From Enteractinococcus fodinae (lineage in GTDB: Bacteria > Actinomycetota > Actinomycetes > Actinomycetales > Micrococcaceae), in assembly GCF_031458395.1 (NCBI RefSeq), contig NZ_JAVDYJ010000001.1:992001-1056000 (forward strand): a DNA stretch of 64,000 bases, in the 5' to 3' direction. Below the pieces are notes generated by a model. It had not been told where the DNA came from. It saw only the letters and a program-made list of their open reading frames with translations, and searched no databases. The stretch's first letter is position 1, and each line of letters starts with the position of its first letter. This document shows, piece after piece, positions 1 through 8,576 of the stretch. The position numbers and the translations under genes were made by a program.

Positions 1-1017
1 GCTTTTGAACAAGTACTGTCGGATGCCGGCATTTCCTACCAGGTCCGCGGTGCCGAACGCTTCTTCAACCGCCGCGAAGTACGCGATGGCATCTTGCAGT
101 TACGTGCTGCGGCCAAATCCGCCGACGGGGTAGCTGGATCCGAGGTTGTCACACGTGTCAAAGACGTCTTGGCCTCGCTAGGTTATACCCCGATAGCGCC
201 TCAGCAGTCCGGTGCGGTCAGAGAGCGCTGGGAGTCCTTGAATGCGATCGTGAACTTGGCTGAAGACCTTGTAACAGCTCGCGGGGACCAGGTCACCATG
301 GATGTGGTGGTCGCCGAACTCGACGAGCGTGCATCACATCAGCACGCCCCGGTGATGGACGGGGTCACGCTGGCATCGATCCACTCTGCTAAAGGCCTCG
401 AATGGGACACGGTCTTCCTCGTTGGGCTGACCGAAGGGTTGATGCCCATCAGTTTCGCTACCGAAGACAAGAATGTGGACGAAGAGCGTCGACTCTTGTA
501 CGTGGGCATCACTCGAGCCAAAACCCGCTTATTCCTGTCGTGGTCCTTGGCCCGGTCAGCGGGAGGTCGTGCCAGTCGCCGCCCGTCACGGTTCCTGCAA
601 GCGATTCGCCCATCCACCACTCGGTCAGCGTCTAGCTCCACCGAACGCACCGCCAAAACCCGTCGTGCCAAAGTCTCCAAATGCCGCACCTGTGGGGCAG
701 TGCTCTCGAGTGGTGCAGAGCGCAAAATCGGGCGCTGCCAAGACTGCCCGCCTACCTATGATCAAGCCGTCTTCGATAGTCTGGTGAGTTGGCGGAAGGA
801 CATCTCTACGGCGGATAAAGTACCAGCATTCGTCGTCTTTACCGATGCCACCTTGGTTGCGATCGCCGAAAAAATGCCGACTGATTTGCAACAGTTGCGC
901 CAGCTGCCGGGTATCGGGCCCAAAAAACTGGAACGCTACGGCGCAGAAGTACTGGCAATCCTCAGTTCTGGTAAGGCAACACAGCACCCGGGCCGAGGAT
1001 CGACCTCAAACGTCTGA
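1..1017 (+). CDS. uvrD2: ATP-dependent DNA helicase UvrD2, 3' part (5' end outside window)
   Basis: The frame is open from the first base, so the gene enters from the left; about 338 codons of a protein usually near 700 are present. The visible part covers the C-terminal superfamily 1 helicase core: a SIHSAKGLEWDTVFLVGL stretch (motif V region, about residue 125) and EERRLLYVGITRAK (motif VI region). It is followed by a tetracysteine motif (CRTC ... CQDC, about residues 229-247) and a C-terminal HRDC domain with the typical LPGIGPKKLERYG helix-hairpin. That core-tetracysteine-HRDC order is characteristic of actinobacterial UvrD2, a 3'-5' helicase of DNA repair and replication. The 3' end overlaps the convergent ThiF-like gene by 82 bases. 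Confidence 0.93.
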   Translation, partial: AFEQVLSDAGISYQVRGAERFFNRREVRDGILQLRAAAKSADGVAGSEVVTRVKDVLASLGYTPIAPQQSGAVRERWESLNAIVNLAEDLVTARGDQVTMDVVVAELDERASHQHAPVMDGVTLASIHSAKGLEWDTVFLVGLTEGLMPISFATEDKNVDEERRLLYVGITRAKTRLFLSWSLARSAGGRASRRPSRFLQAIRPSTTRSASSSTERTAKTRRAKVSKCRTCGAVLSSGAERKIGRCQDCPPTYDQAVFDSLVSWRKDISTADKVPAFVVFTDATLVAIAEKMPTDLQQLRQLPGIGPKKLERYGAEVLAILSSGKATQHPGRGSTSNV

Positions 1018-2054
1018 ACCCACCCATTGGCTAGATGCACACGCGTGAAGGTATTGAGTGTCATGCCGGGGACCACACCGTGTTTTGTGATGGGGACTTG
1101 ATGCCGTAGCTGTTGAGAATCCACCATCGTCAATACATCGGTGGCAATCAGACCTGCTACAAGATGGGCACCAGCGATGGTTTCAATACCGCCCGAATGT
1201 TCCCTGAGCGCGGTCATTCGTTGCAGCAGGGGAGTGTTGGATACGGTACTCGGGGAGATCAGACAAAGCGGACATGTATGACCCTGCTGCACGACCCACG
1301 GGCCGATATCGATCTCATCATCTCGCACCACCACCGGGAGATACGGGTGACGTTGGTTTTTGGCAGCGAGGATAGTTTCGGCGTTGAAACCGCCTAAGGT
1401 AATGTGCACCGTGGCCAACCCGGCCAGTTCGGGTTGGCGAAACCATCCGGTTGGGTGCACGCTGGGACGCCGGTATTTTGGGTTCAGAGCCGCCGCGGTC
1501 GCAAGCGCGCGAATCTGCCCGATATCGGATTCCCTGAGTCCTGTCCCAATGTCTGCGCTCGTAACCCGGGTCGCATCCCATACGTTGAGATGACCCAGCC
1601 CCGAATCCTGCAGAATCTTCGTTAGCGCAACTCCGGTGCGTCCCAAACCAAAAATCTGAATGGCGGCTCTGTGCCGCTGGGTTTGGAATTCCTGGCGGTC
1701 ATGGGGCGCCAGCCCATGGAACTTCCCTGCTTTGAAGACCGGAGTCACACACCGTAGGCGTGCCAAACTACCGCGATGATCCGGATCTGCGCTAATGACA
1801 AAATGGTCCTGGTTAAGTGTAGACACCAGCACGGGTGCCAGTTTGGTCAATAGCAGGTGGCAGTCCACTTCTGAGACTTGGCAGTCCTTTGCCACGATGT
1901 ATTCCTCACCATCGGCGATGCCTTCGCGCAGCCGGTGTAGGAAGGTTCGGACTGGGTGAGTCACGCCGGTCAGCTCAAGTGCGCGATATCCCGAACCGAT
2001 TTGGAAATGGGTGACCGACAGCTGGGTAAACGACAGGCCCGGATTGATTTGCAT
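936..2054 (-). CDS. ThiF/E1-like (cyclodehydratase-type) protein, orphan
   Basis: A 372-residue protein with a Rossmann-like nucleotide-binding segment near residue 138 (IQIFGLGRTGVALTKIL). It resembles the E1/ThiF superfamily and the leader-binding or cyclodehydratase-type proteins of azole peptide (TOMM) clusters. Candidate zinc cysteines are a CPLC pair near residue 263 and a GCC near the C-terminus. The N-terminal ~130 residues resemble the peptide-clamp half of such proteins, but this is inference. No precursor peptide, YcaO or dehydrogenase gene lies in the window, so no substrate can be named. The start is supported by GAGGAG six bases upstream of ATG. The last 82 bases overlap the uvrD2 3' end on the other strand. 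Confidence 0.7.
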   Translation of the reverse strand: MQINPGLSFTQLSVTHFQIGSGYRALELTGVTHPVRTFLHRLREGIADGEEYIVAKDCQVSEVDCHLLLTKLAPVLVSTLNQDHFVISADPDHRGSLARLRCVTPVFKAGKFHGLAPHDRQEFQTQRHRAAIQIFGLGRTGVALTKILQDSGLGHLNVWDATRVTSADIGTGLRESDIGQIRALATAAALNPKYRRPSVHPTGWFRQPELAGLATVHITLGGFNAETILAAKNQRHPYLPVVVRDDEIDIGPWVVQQGHTCPLCLISPSTVSNTPLLQRMTALREHSGGIETIAGAHLVAGLIATDVLTMVDSQQLRHQVPITKHGVVPGMTLNTFTRVHLANGWVQTFEVDPRPGCCVALPELRIASTSAP

Positions 2055-2199
2055 GACAACTCCTCGCTGGATTCAAGGTGTTACCATGATGATCGACCGC
2101 GACGCGTCGTGCCGTACGTTTTCCACAGTGGTAGTACTTCCGTAGTGTTATCCACATGGTGAGGTCGTCACGCCACGGGGCATTATCCAATGGTGCAGC

Positions 2200-2823
2200 A
2201 TGAAGGGCATGAACACTATTTCAACTCTGGTACGCGATAATATTGAGCAACTGTCCGGGGGACGTATTGCCTCGGTAGTCGAAATCGATGGAGAACCCAT
2301 CCGTCTCATTGCCTCGGCCCGCCGTCGCAAGACCGTCTCGGCATCCGTGCGGGATGGCATGATTCAATTGTCGGTGCCCAGCACCATGCGAGACGCCGAC
2401 ATTGTCACCTCAGCGCGGGGGCTCATCGCCAAGATCAAAGCGAGACAACGCGCAAGTCAGCGATTCCAATCCAACCCAGAATTGTTTGCCCGTGCCGTCC
2501 ATCTAGCTAGGGTATGGCTCAATAGTGAAGTGCATCCCAACTCGGTGACTTGGTCGGAGCGGCAAACCACATTGTGGGGATCATGTACGGCCACCACAAA
2601 ATCGATCCGCATTTCGACCATGCTGCGTGGGATGCCCCAGTGGGTGATCGATGGAGTGCTCGTCCATGAGCTGGCACATCTGAAATATGCCGGTCATGGG
2701 GAGGACTTTCAGACGTTCACGAGACGGTACCCGCGAATGGCCGAAGCGGACGCGTTTTTGGAAGGGGTCACCTTTGCACAGCGACGCGAGCAAGGCACCC
2801 CGTTTCCAAACGCCTACGATTAG
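2200..2823 (+). CDS. YgjP/WrpP-type metallopeptidase (DUF45 / M48-like)
   Basis: A 207-residue protein with the zincin signature VLVHELAHLKYAGHGEDF near residue 150. The HELAH supplies two zinc histidines and the downstream GHGEDF histidine is the usual third ligand of the YgjP-like (DUF45) family. The preceding WGSCTATTKSIRIS segment is also typical of that family. It is probably a small cytosolic metal-dependent hydrolase of unknown substrate. ATG at 2200 and at 2209 are both possible starts, and neither has a strong ribosome binding site. It is divergent from the ThiF-like gene and its stop overlaps the convergent zincin-like gene by four bases. Confidence 0.85.
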   Translation: MKGMNTISTLVRDNIEQLSGGRIASVVEIDGEPIRLIASARRRKTVSASVRDGMIQLSVPSTMRDADIVTSARGLIAKIKARQRASQRFQSNPELFARAVHLARVWLNSEVHPNSVTWSERQTTLWGSCTATTKSIRISTMLRGMPQWVIDGVLVHELAHLKYAGHGEDFQTFTRRYPRMAEADAFLEGVTFAQRREQGTPFPNAYD

Positions 2824-4190
2824 TTGTCTTCGTAACCGCCCTCGAGCAGCTTCTTCAAGTCCTCATCAAGGCTTGCGGATTGCTCGGCGGCGCTTTCGCG
2901 ACGTTTCATATACCCTTGGGGATCATCGAGATCTTCCTGGGTGGGCAGTCGAAGTTGCGACTCCCAGATCGCGTCCCGGTATTCCCGACCTTCCGATTCT
3001 TCGATCGTGCTCCACAACTCAGCGGCATCGTTGAGCCGACGGGGGCGTAAGTCCAATCCGACTAAGGAGCCAAACGCGTGCTCGGCGGGTCCGCCGGAGG
3101 CACGGCGCCGGTTGATCATCTCCCGCATCGCATCGGCTGATTCTAACGGTTTAGCGGCTTCGGTGACCACCACGTCGACCCAGCCTTCTACCAAGGCCAG
3201 GAGTGTTTCGAGTTGCTCAATGGCAGCTTTTTGGGCACCTTCTGGTTCGGGAATGAACATGGATCCAGAGAACATTTGATTCATGGATTCTGGGTCCATA
3301 GGGTCCAGAGTCTGGACGGCGTCTTCAATAGCCGACACATCGATGCTGATGCCGGCAGCATACTGCTGCACCATAGCGGTCAGGTCACGCGCCAACCACG
3401 GTGAATTCGCGTACAGACGCATCCGGGCAGCCTCACGCAGCGCGAGATAAATCCGAACTTGATCGGGCTCAATATCGAGTCCGTCACCGAATTCTTCGAT
3501 ATTGACCGGCAGCATCGCCATCCGCTGTCCTGCTACCGGGAAACCGGTATCGGTGCCGGACAAGACTTCCTGAGCCAGTTCACCGATGGCATGTCCCAGC
3601 TGCAGTCCGAACATAGAGCCGCCGAGATTTTTCATCATCGGTTCCATATTGCCCATGGCCCCTTGCAGCTCTTCGGGCAATTGACCTGGAAGTTGTTCGG
3701 TGACTGCTCGGGTGAGGGCCTCGGACAGGGACAATACGACTGGTTCGGTCATCTCACGCCAGTTGTCCATCGTGGATTCAACCCACTCTGCCCGCGACCA
3801 CGACACGACCGGCACATTGGCTGGCTCAAGGGTGGTGGCCTGATCTAGCCAGGAGTCAGCAAGGCGAAGAGCATCGCTTATTTCCTTGGCTGCAAAGGAA
3901 CCCACGGAGGGGTCTTGACCGGCAACTGTTTGGCGAGCTGTCTGCTTGGCCAAATCCCATTTGACGGGGCCTTCTTCGTCAGAAGAGTGCATCATGAATT
4001 GGAACTGCTGCATCATGTTCTGGATCATTTGTGGATCCATCATGGAGGGATCAAATGGCATCCCACCACCGAATTGGTTCATGGCGCGTTGGATTTCTTC
4101 TGGATCGGGGGCGTTGCCACCAAACATGCGCCGAAACATTTCGGACATTGGGTCGTGGTCGTCACCGTTTGTTGGGCCTTGGTTGCTCAT
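2820..4190 (-). CDS. Zincin-like protein of the DUF2342 family (F420-associated / putative hydrolase)
   Basis: A 456-residue protein beginning with a Met/Gln/Pro-rich, low-complexity region (about 1-70). It then matches the actinobacterial DUF2342/Zincin_2 family in general layout: a LGHAIGELAQEVL segment near residue 200, LPVNIEEF, and a C-terminal region GSLVGLDLRPRRLNDAAELW. The place where the family normally carries HEXXH reads YLALREAARMRLY, and no HEXXH occurs anywhere in the protein, so catalytic zinc binding is doubtful. Rv3195 of M. tuberculosis is, from memory, its counterpart and also lies near uvrD2 and the PDZ protease. GGAGAGAT precedes the ATG. No signal peptide or membrane segment is visible. 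Confidence 0.8.
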   Translation of the reverse strand: MSNQGPTNGDDHDPMSEMFRRMFGGNAPDPEEIQRAMNQFGGGMPFDPSMMDPQMIQNMMQQFQFMMHSSDEEGPVKWDLAKQTARQTVAGQDPSVGSFAAKEISDALRLADSWLDQATTLEPANVPVVSWSRAEWVESTMDNWREMTEPVVLSLSEALTRAVTEQLPGQLPEELQGAMGNMEPMMKNLGGSMFGLQLGHAIGELAQEVLSGTDTGFPVAGQRMAMLPVNIEEFGDGLDIEPDQVRIYLALREAARMRLYANSPWLARDLTAMVQQYAAGISIDVSAIEDAVQTLDPMDPESMNQMFSGSMFIPEPEGAQKAAIEQLETLLALVEGWVDVVVTEAAKPLESADAMREMINRRRASGGPAEHAFGSLVGLDLRPRRLNDAAELWSTIEESEGREYRDAIWESQLRLPTQEDLDDPQGYMKRRESAAEQSASLDEDLKKLLEGGYEDN

Positions 4191-4232
4191 ATCTCTCCAC
4201 GTTACTGTAGCGTCGGGTTGAAAAAATAGACC

Positions 4233-7200
4233 TTACTCGCTTGGCGCAGAGTGAACGTCTTGCGCCGCTGCTTCCTTCCTGGCTTGGTGCCGACTCACAG
4301 TCTCTGCGGTGCCCTCCGTCATACGGTATAGCACCGGCACAATGACCAATGTGATCAGTGTCGAGGCCACCAGACCGCCGATAACTGCCACCGCCATCGG
4401 GGCCGAAACGAAGCTCGACTGGCTCGCCAACCCAAGCGCCGGTGGAATCAACGCGCCGATGGTTGCGGCTGCCGTCATAATGATAGGTCGGACACGGTTC
4501 TGCGCACCGGCAAGAATCGCGTCCTCCAGCGTGGCATCTCGACGACGATACTGGTTGATCAAGTCCATTAAGACAATCGAGTTGGTCACCACGATCCCAA
4601 TCAGCATGAGCATCCCGACCAAGGTGGTCGCACCGAGCGGTGTACCGGTAATCAGCAAGGCTACAATCATGCCGGTTGCTGCAAACGGTATGGCTACCAA
4701 CATCACCAGCGGTTGGACCAAGGATTTCAGCAACCACACCAACACGACATAGATCAGTAGCACCGCGGCGATCATCGCCAGCGCAAGCTGCTCGAAGGTC
4801 GTATCGATCTCCTCTGCCACACCGGCAAGTTCGGACTGCACTCCATCTGGAAGATCGGCGTTATCGATCGCTTCGGACAGTGCGGCGGTGGTTGCCCCGA
4901 CATCATCAGTCGAGGCGGGAGTCACCGAGATGGTCACGGTGCGGATAGCATTCATCGTGCTCACCGTCGGTGGGATGTTCACGCGGTTGACTTCGGCGAG
5001 GTCGGTCAGTGGAATACCGAATAGGTCTAAGTTTTCGAGGTCTTCGACAGTCTCCACGGCGGCTGAAGATTCGATATAGACCTCCAGGTCGCGGTCGTTG
5101 ATGGTTACTTCAGATACCGGGAACTCGGCGGTGTGAGAAACAATCAGACCCATCGCATCGGCAACGGTCATCCCGTACTGGGCGACCTCGTCTTCTCGCG
5201 GGATGATCTCGATCGAGGGCTGTTCTGCCGTAAAGTCCGACTCGACCTGGGCCGTCTCGTCGAGTTCTTCAAAAGCGTTCACTAGGGTCTCCGATGCCTC
5301 ACCGAGGTCATCCTCGTTGAGCGCATCAAGACGGACATCGACAGTGTCAGAGCCCATCATGGCGTCCCCGGTTTCCATCTGGAATTCACCGTGATCGGGA
5401 TTTTCTGCGAAGAAGTCTTCCAACGTTTGTTGTAGGTTCGCTTCGACTTCCGGCTGGTCAGCGCTAGCCTCGGTAATCAGCGTAAATGTCGCCTCGTCAT
5501 CGCCGGGACTCATCATGGTCTGGCCACCACCGATATCGACTTGGACTGTTTCGACCGCTTCGACGTCCGCCAGAACAGTTTCCAGATCGCGGGCAAGTTC
5601 AGACGTACGTTGCAGCGAGGAACCTTGCGGTGCGTTATACGTAACCACCTGCATATTCATCCCCGTGTCGCCCAGCAGATTCACCTTCAGCGCCGGCACC
5701 AGCGCGATTGAACCGACAAATACTGCCAGCGCAGCGATTGCGGTGGTCCAGCGCGTCGCCCGGGACCGAATCGCCCAGGTAATGATCGGACGGTAGATGC
5801 GAGCCAACCGGTTGGTGGTGACTCGAAGGTCAGTATTTTCCATCACGCGGGCCTGGTCTCCACGAATGCGCTTATTGCGCATAAACCAGTACGCCAATAC
5901 GGGCACGATCGTGAGTGCTACCAGCGTTGAGCCCACCATAGCCAACACGACGGTCAACGCAAAAGGTCGGAATAGCTCTCCGGCGACGCCTTCGACCAGC
6001 AAAATAGGCACGAAAACCAAGACAGTGACGACCGTTGAAGAAATGACCGCCGATGAGACTTCTCCGGTGGCGCGGGTGATCGTTTTGAGTTTGGACTCAC
6101 CTTCGGGCGCCTGCCGGAGATGTCGCATGATATTTTCGATCACAACAATCGAGTCGTCGACCATGCGCCCAATGGTGATCATCAGCCCCGCAAGCGACAT
6201 CATGTTGACGGTCGTGCCAGTGGCCAACATGCCGACAAAAGCAAACAGCACCGATAGCGGAATAGTGATACCGGTAATGATGGTGGGACGCACGGCTAAG
6301 AGGAACACGAAGATAACTAACACAGCCAGCGCGAGCCCCCACAGACCCTCATTGGCTAGGCCGGCGATCGCGTCTTCAATGAAATCGGCCTGATCAAAAA
6401 CGATCGTGAATTCGGTGCCGTCGGCCATTTGCACCGCAGCCTCATCCATGATGGCTTTGGCCTCTTCGGATAGTTCGATGAAGTTAGCATCATTGGAAGG
6501 CAAAATCATCAGCGAAATGGCATCGTCACCATTTGTCCGAGAAACGGTTTGGGTCTCAGCTTGTGTTTGTTCGACCTCAGCGATCTCCGATAAAGGCACC
6601 GGTGGGCCTTCTTCGACGGCCACCAAAATGGATCCCATATCGTCGACTTCGTTGAATTCCTTGCCGATGGCGATATCTAAGGATTCATTGTTGTCACTGA
6701 CGCTGCCCCCGGGGACCACTGCTCCAGCGTCTTCGAGCGCGTCAATGAGATCGGTGCGGTCGATACCTTGCTCGGTGAGCGCATCATCGTCGGGATTGAT
6801 TCGCACGATCTCTTCCTCGGCGCCGAATAACTGAACTTGGGAAACACCAGAGATATTTTCCAGGTCGGATCGGGCTGCTTGATCGAATCGTTCGCTGAGT
6901 TCAGCAGGATCAAGTTGCGACGAGATCGACACGGCCATTGCCGGAATATTCGAAGTGCCACCGGTTAAAGTGGTGGTGTTCGTGCCGTCGGGCAATTCCT
7001 CGTCGAGTGAATTTAACAAGACATCAGTTTGCGAAGCCGCGCGGAAAACGTCTGACCCGTACTCTAACTCCAGAGTGATCAAGGAGAAGTTAGAGTTCGA
7101 GGTCGACGTCGTGGATACGGCGTTATCGACGGTGGACAACTGGCGTTCGATGGGCTCAGCTACTTGTTCTGCCATCTGTTCCGATGACGCACCAGGGTTG

Positions 7201-7352
7201 GTCGCTGTGATTGCAACCGCGGGTAACTCAACCGGCGGGATGAGTTCTCGCCGTAGCATGTTAAGCGAGATGAGCCCCAGTACCATGATGACGATGGTGA
7301 CTAATGCGATGAACGCACGATTCTTCATGCTGAGTTTGACGAGCCAGTCCAA
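4233..7352 (-). CDS. RND-family efflux transporter permease (AcrB/SwrC-like)
   Basis: A 1039-residue protein of the usual RND length and two-fold layout: an N-terminal membrane helix, a large extracytoplasmic loop, helices 2-6, helix 7, a second large loop and helices 8-12. The fourth-helix region GRMVDDSIVVIENI carries the paired Asp residues of the proton relay. Sequence character resembles Gram-positive SwrC/AcrB-type (HAE) proteins rather than MMPL lipid exporters. No membrane fusion protein or outer-membrane channel gene adjoins it, as is usual in a monoderm host. Substrate is unknown. It sits between the zincin-like gene and the PDZ-Lon gene, which are closer together in related actinobacteria, so it may be an insertion into an older gene order. 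Confidence 0.93.
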   Translation of the reverse strand: MDWLVKLSMKNRAFIALVTIVIMVLGLISLNMLRRELIPPVELPAVAITATNPGASSEQMAEQVAEPIERQLSTVDNAVSTTSTSNSNFSLITLELEYGSDVFRAASQTDVLLNSLDEELPDGTNTTTLTGGTSNIPAMAVSISSQLDPAELSERFDQAARSDLENISGVSQVQLFGAEEEIVRINPDDDALTEQGIDRTDLIDALEDAGAVVPGGSVSDNNESLDIAIGKEFNEVDDMGSILVAVEEGPPVPLSEIAEVEQTQAETQTVSRTNGDDAISLMILPSNDANFIELSEEAKAIMDEAAVQMADGTEFTIVFDQADFIEDAIAGLANEGLWGLALAVLVIFVFLLAVRPTIITGITIPLSVLFAFVGMLATGTTVNMMSLAGLMITIGRMVDDSIVVIENIMRHLRQAPEGESKLKTITRATGEVSSAVISSTVVTVLVFVPILLVEGVAGELFRPFALTVVLAMVGSTLVALTIVPVLAYWFMRNKRIRGDQARVMENTDLRVTTNRLARIYRPIITWAIRSRATRWTTAIAALAVFVGSIALVPALKVNLLGDTGMNMQVVTYNAPQGSSLQRTSELARDLETVLADVEAVETVQVDIGGGQTMMSPGDDEATFTLITEASADQPEVEANLQQTLEDFFAENPDHGEFQMETGDAMMGSDTVDVRLDALNEDDLGEASETLVNAFEELDETAQVESDFTAEQPSIEIIPREDEVAQYGMTVADAMGLIVSHTAEFPVSEVTINDRDLEVYIESSAAVETVEDLENLDLFGIPLTDLAEVNRVNIPPTVSTMNAIRTVTISVTPASTDDVGATTAALSEAIDNADLPDGVQSELAGVAEEIDTTFEQLALAMIAAVLLIYVVLVWLLKSLVQPLVMLVAIPFAATGMIVALLITGTPLGATTLVGMLMLIGIVVTNSIVLMDLINQYRRRDATLEDAILAGAQNRVRPIIMTAAATIGALIPPALGLASQSSFVSAPMAVAVIGGLVASTLITLVIVPVLYRMTEGTAETVSRHQARKEAAAQDVHSAPSE

Positions 7353-7399
7353 AATGGTCCTTTACCGAAGCGGAAAGTCAGAATGCTGGTCTCAATTTA

Positions 7400-7416
7400 C
7401 CCTAGATAGGCTAGGG
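7400..7416. promoter_or_regulatory. Inverted repeat in divergent RND / PDZ-protease intergenic region
   Basis: CCCTAG and CTAGGG flank a five-base loop (ATAGG) in the 98-base gap between two divergent starts. It could be an operator or overlap a -10 element. Seen in sequence only; no regulator is assigned. Confidence 0.3.
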
Positions 7417-7450
7417 ATCCTCAATCGGGAATCGGGAACGAAAGCGGTAT

Positions 7451-8503
7451 ATGGACGTTCAAACTAAACTTCGGCCACGGGCCAAGCGCGCAGGTGTCTA
7501 TCTGGCGGTCTTGGTTTTCATCACGCTGTTCATCCCTACCCCGTACACCATTCAATCTCCGGGGCCGACATTCGACACGTTGGAACAAGTCGAATTCGAC
7601 GGGGAAGCACACGACATGGTTGAAATCGACGGTGCCCCAACCTACCCGACCGAGGGCAGACTTGATCTAACGACGATCTCGGTGTCAGGTCCGCCAACCT
7701 CTTCATCACTGATGCTGGAGGTCCTTTATCATGCGGTACAGCCGTATCCTGCCATAACCCCTGCGCAGCTGATCTACCCGCCTGACACCACCGGTGATGA
7801 AGTTCGCAGTCAAAACGCTGAAGCGATGGCCGATTCGCAATCCTGGGCGGTCGCAGCCGCGCTCGAACACCTAGATATCGACTATCAGCAGCGCTTATTT
7901 GCGCTGGATTTCACAGAAGAGTCGCCTGCTGCCGGCATCCTCGAGCCCGATGATGAAATTCTCAGTGTCAACGGGACCGAAATAACCGGCCACGCCCAAT
8001 TAGTCAATACGATCCAGGAAGCCCAGGGCCAACCGGTTGAGTTGCGGGTTCGTCGTGATGACGACGAACAGACCTTTACGATCCCCGTGACGCAAGGTGA
8101 GGACGGAACGTATCAGATCGGGGTCTACCTGGATTCCGAGTTTGAGTTCCCCCTGGATGTAGATATTCATCTGCAAGACGTTGGTGGACCCTCTGCCGGT
8201 TTGATCTTTAGCTTGGCTCTGATTGACCGGATGACCCAGGAGTCGGTGACCGAGGGTGAACATATCGCCGGGACCGGGACGATTGATCCGGACGGCACCG
8301 TCGGGCCGATCGGGGGGATCCAGCAGAAGGTCATCGCAGCGGCTTCTGAAGGGGCCACCATTTTCTTGGCACCGGAACGCAACTGCCAAGAAATAACTTA
8401 TGTTCCAGCTAACATCACCGTTTACAGTGTGGATACACTAGACACGGCATTGGAAATTCTGGATGCGCCAACAGGTGAAAGAAATTACGCAACCTGTTCG
8501 TGA
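7451..8503 (+). CDS. PDZ domain-containing Lon-like (S16) serine protease, YlbL family
   Basis: A 350-residue membrane-anchored protease. Residues about 14-34 form one membrane helix, a PDZ domain spans about 155-220 (GILEPDDEILSVNGTEI), and the C-terminal S16 domain carries the Ser-Lys dyad: Ser in GGPSAGLIFSLALID and Lys in GPIGGIQQKVIAA. The domain faces outward and probably degrades or processes envelope proteins. In M. tuberculosis the equivalent (Rv3194c) precedes the UPF0182 gene, as here, where UPF0182 begins 73 bases downstream, suggesting co-transcription. Confidence 0.93.
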   Translation: MDVQTKLRPRAKRAGVYLAVLVFITLFIPTPYTIQSPGPTFDTLEQVEFDGEAHDMVEIDGAPTYPTEGRLDLTTISVSGPPTSSSLMLEVLYHAVQPYPAITPAQLIYPPDTTGDEVRSQNAEAMADSQSWAVAAALEHLDIDYQQRLFALDFTEESPAAGILEPDDEILSVNGTEITGHAQLVNTIQEAQGQPVELRVRRDDDEQTFTIPVTQGEDGTYQIGVYLDSEFEFPLDVDIHLQDVGGPSAGLIFSLALIDRMTQESVTEGEHIAGTGTIDPDGTVGPIGGIQQKVIAAASEGATIFLAPERNCQEITYVPANITVYSVDTLDTALEILDAPTGERNYATCS

Positions 8504-8576
8504 GCTGGCAGTTGGCTAGAATTTTACTAATTTGAAAACAAACGAGTCGGGCATTGCCCGCAGATAGGGAACTACC

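Noticed and set aside
5797-6393. 198-codon plus-strand open frame inside the RND gene
   Set aside because: It is an antisense shadow of a well-supported RND protein, with Ser/Thr/Ile-rich composition typical of such shadows.
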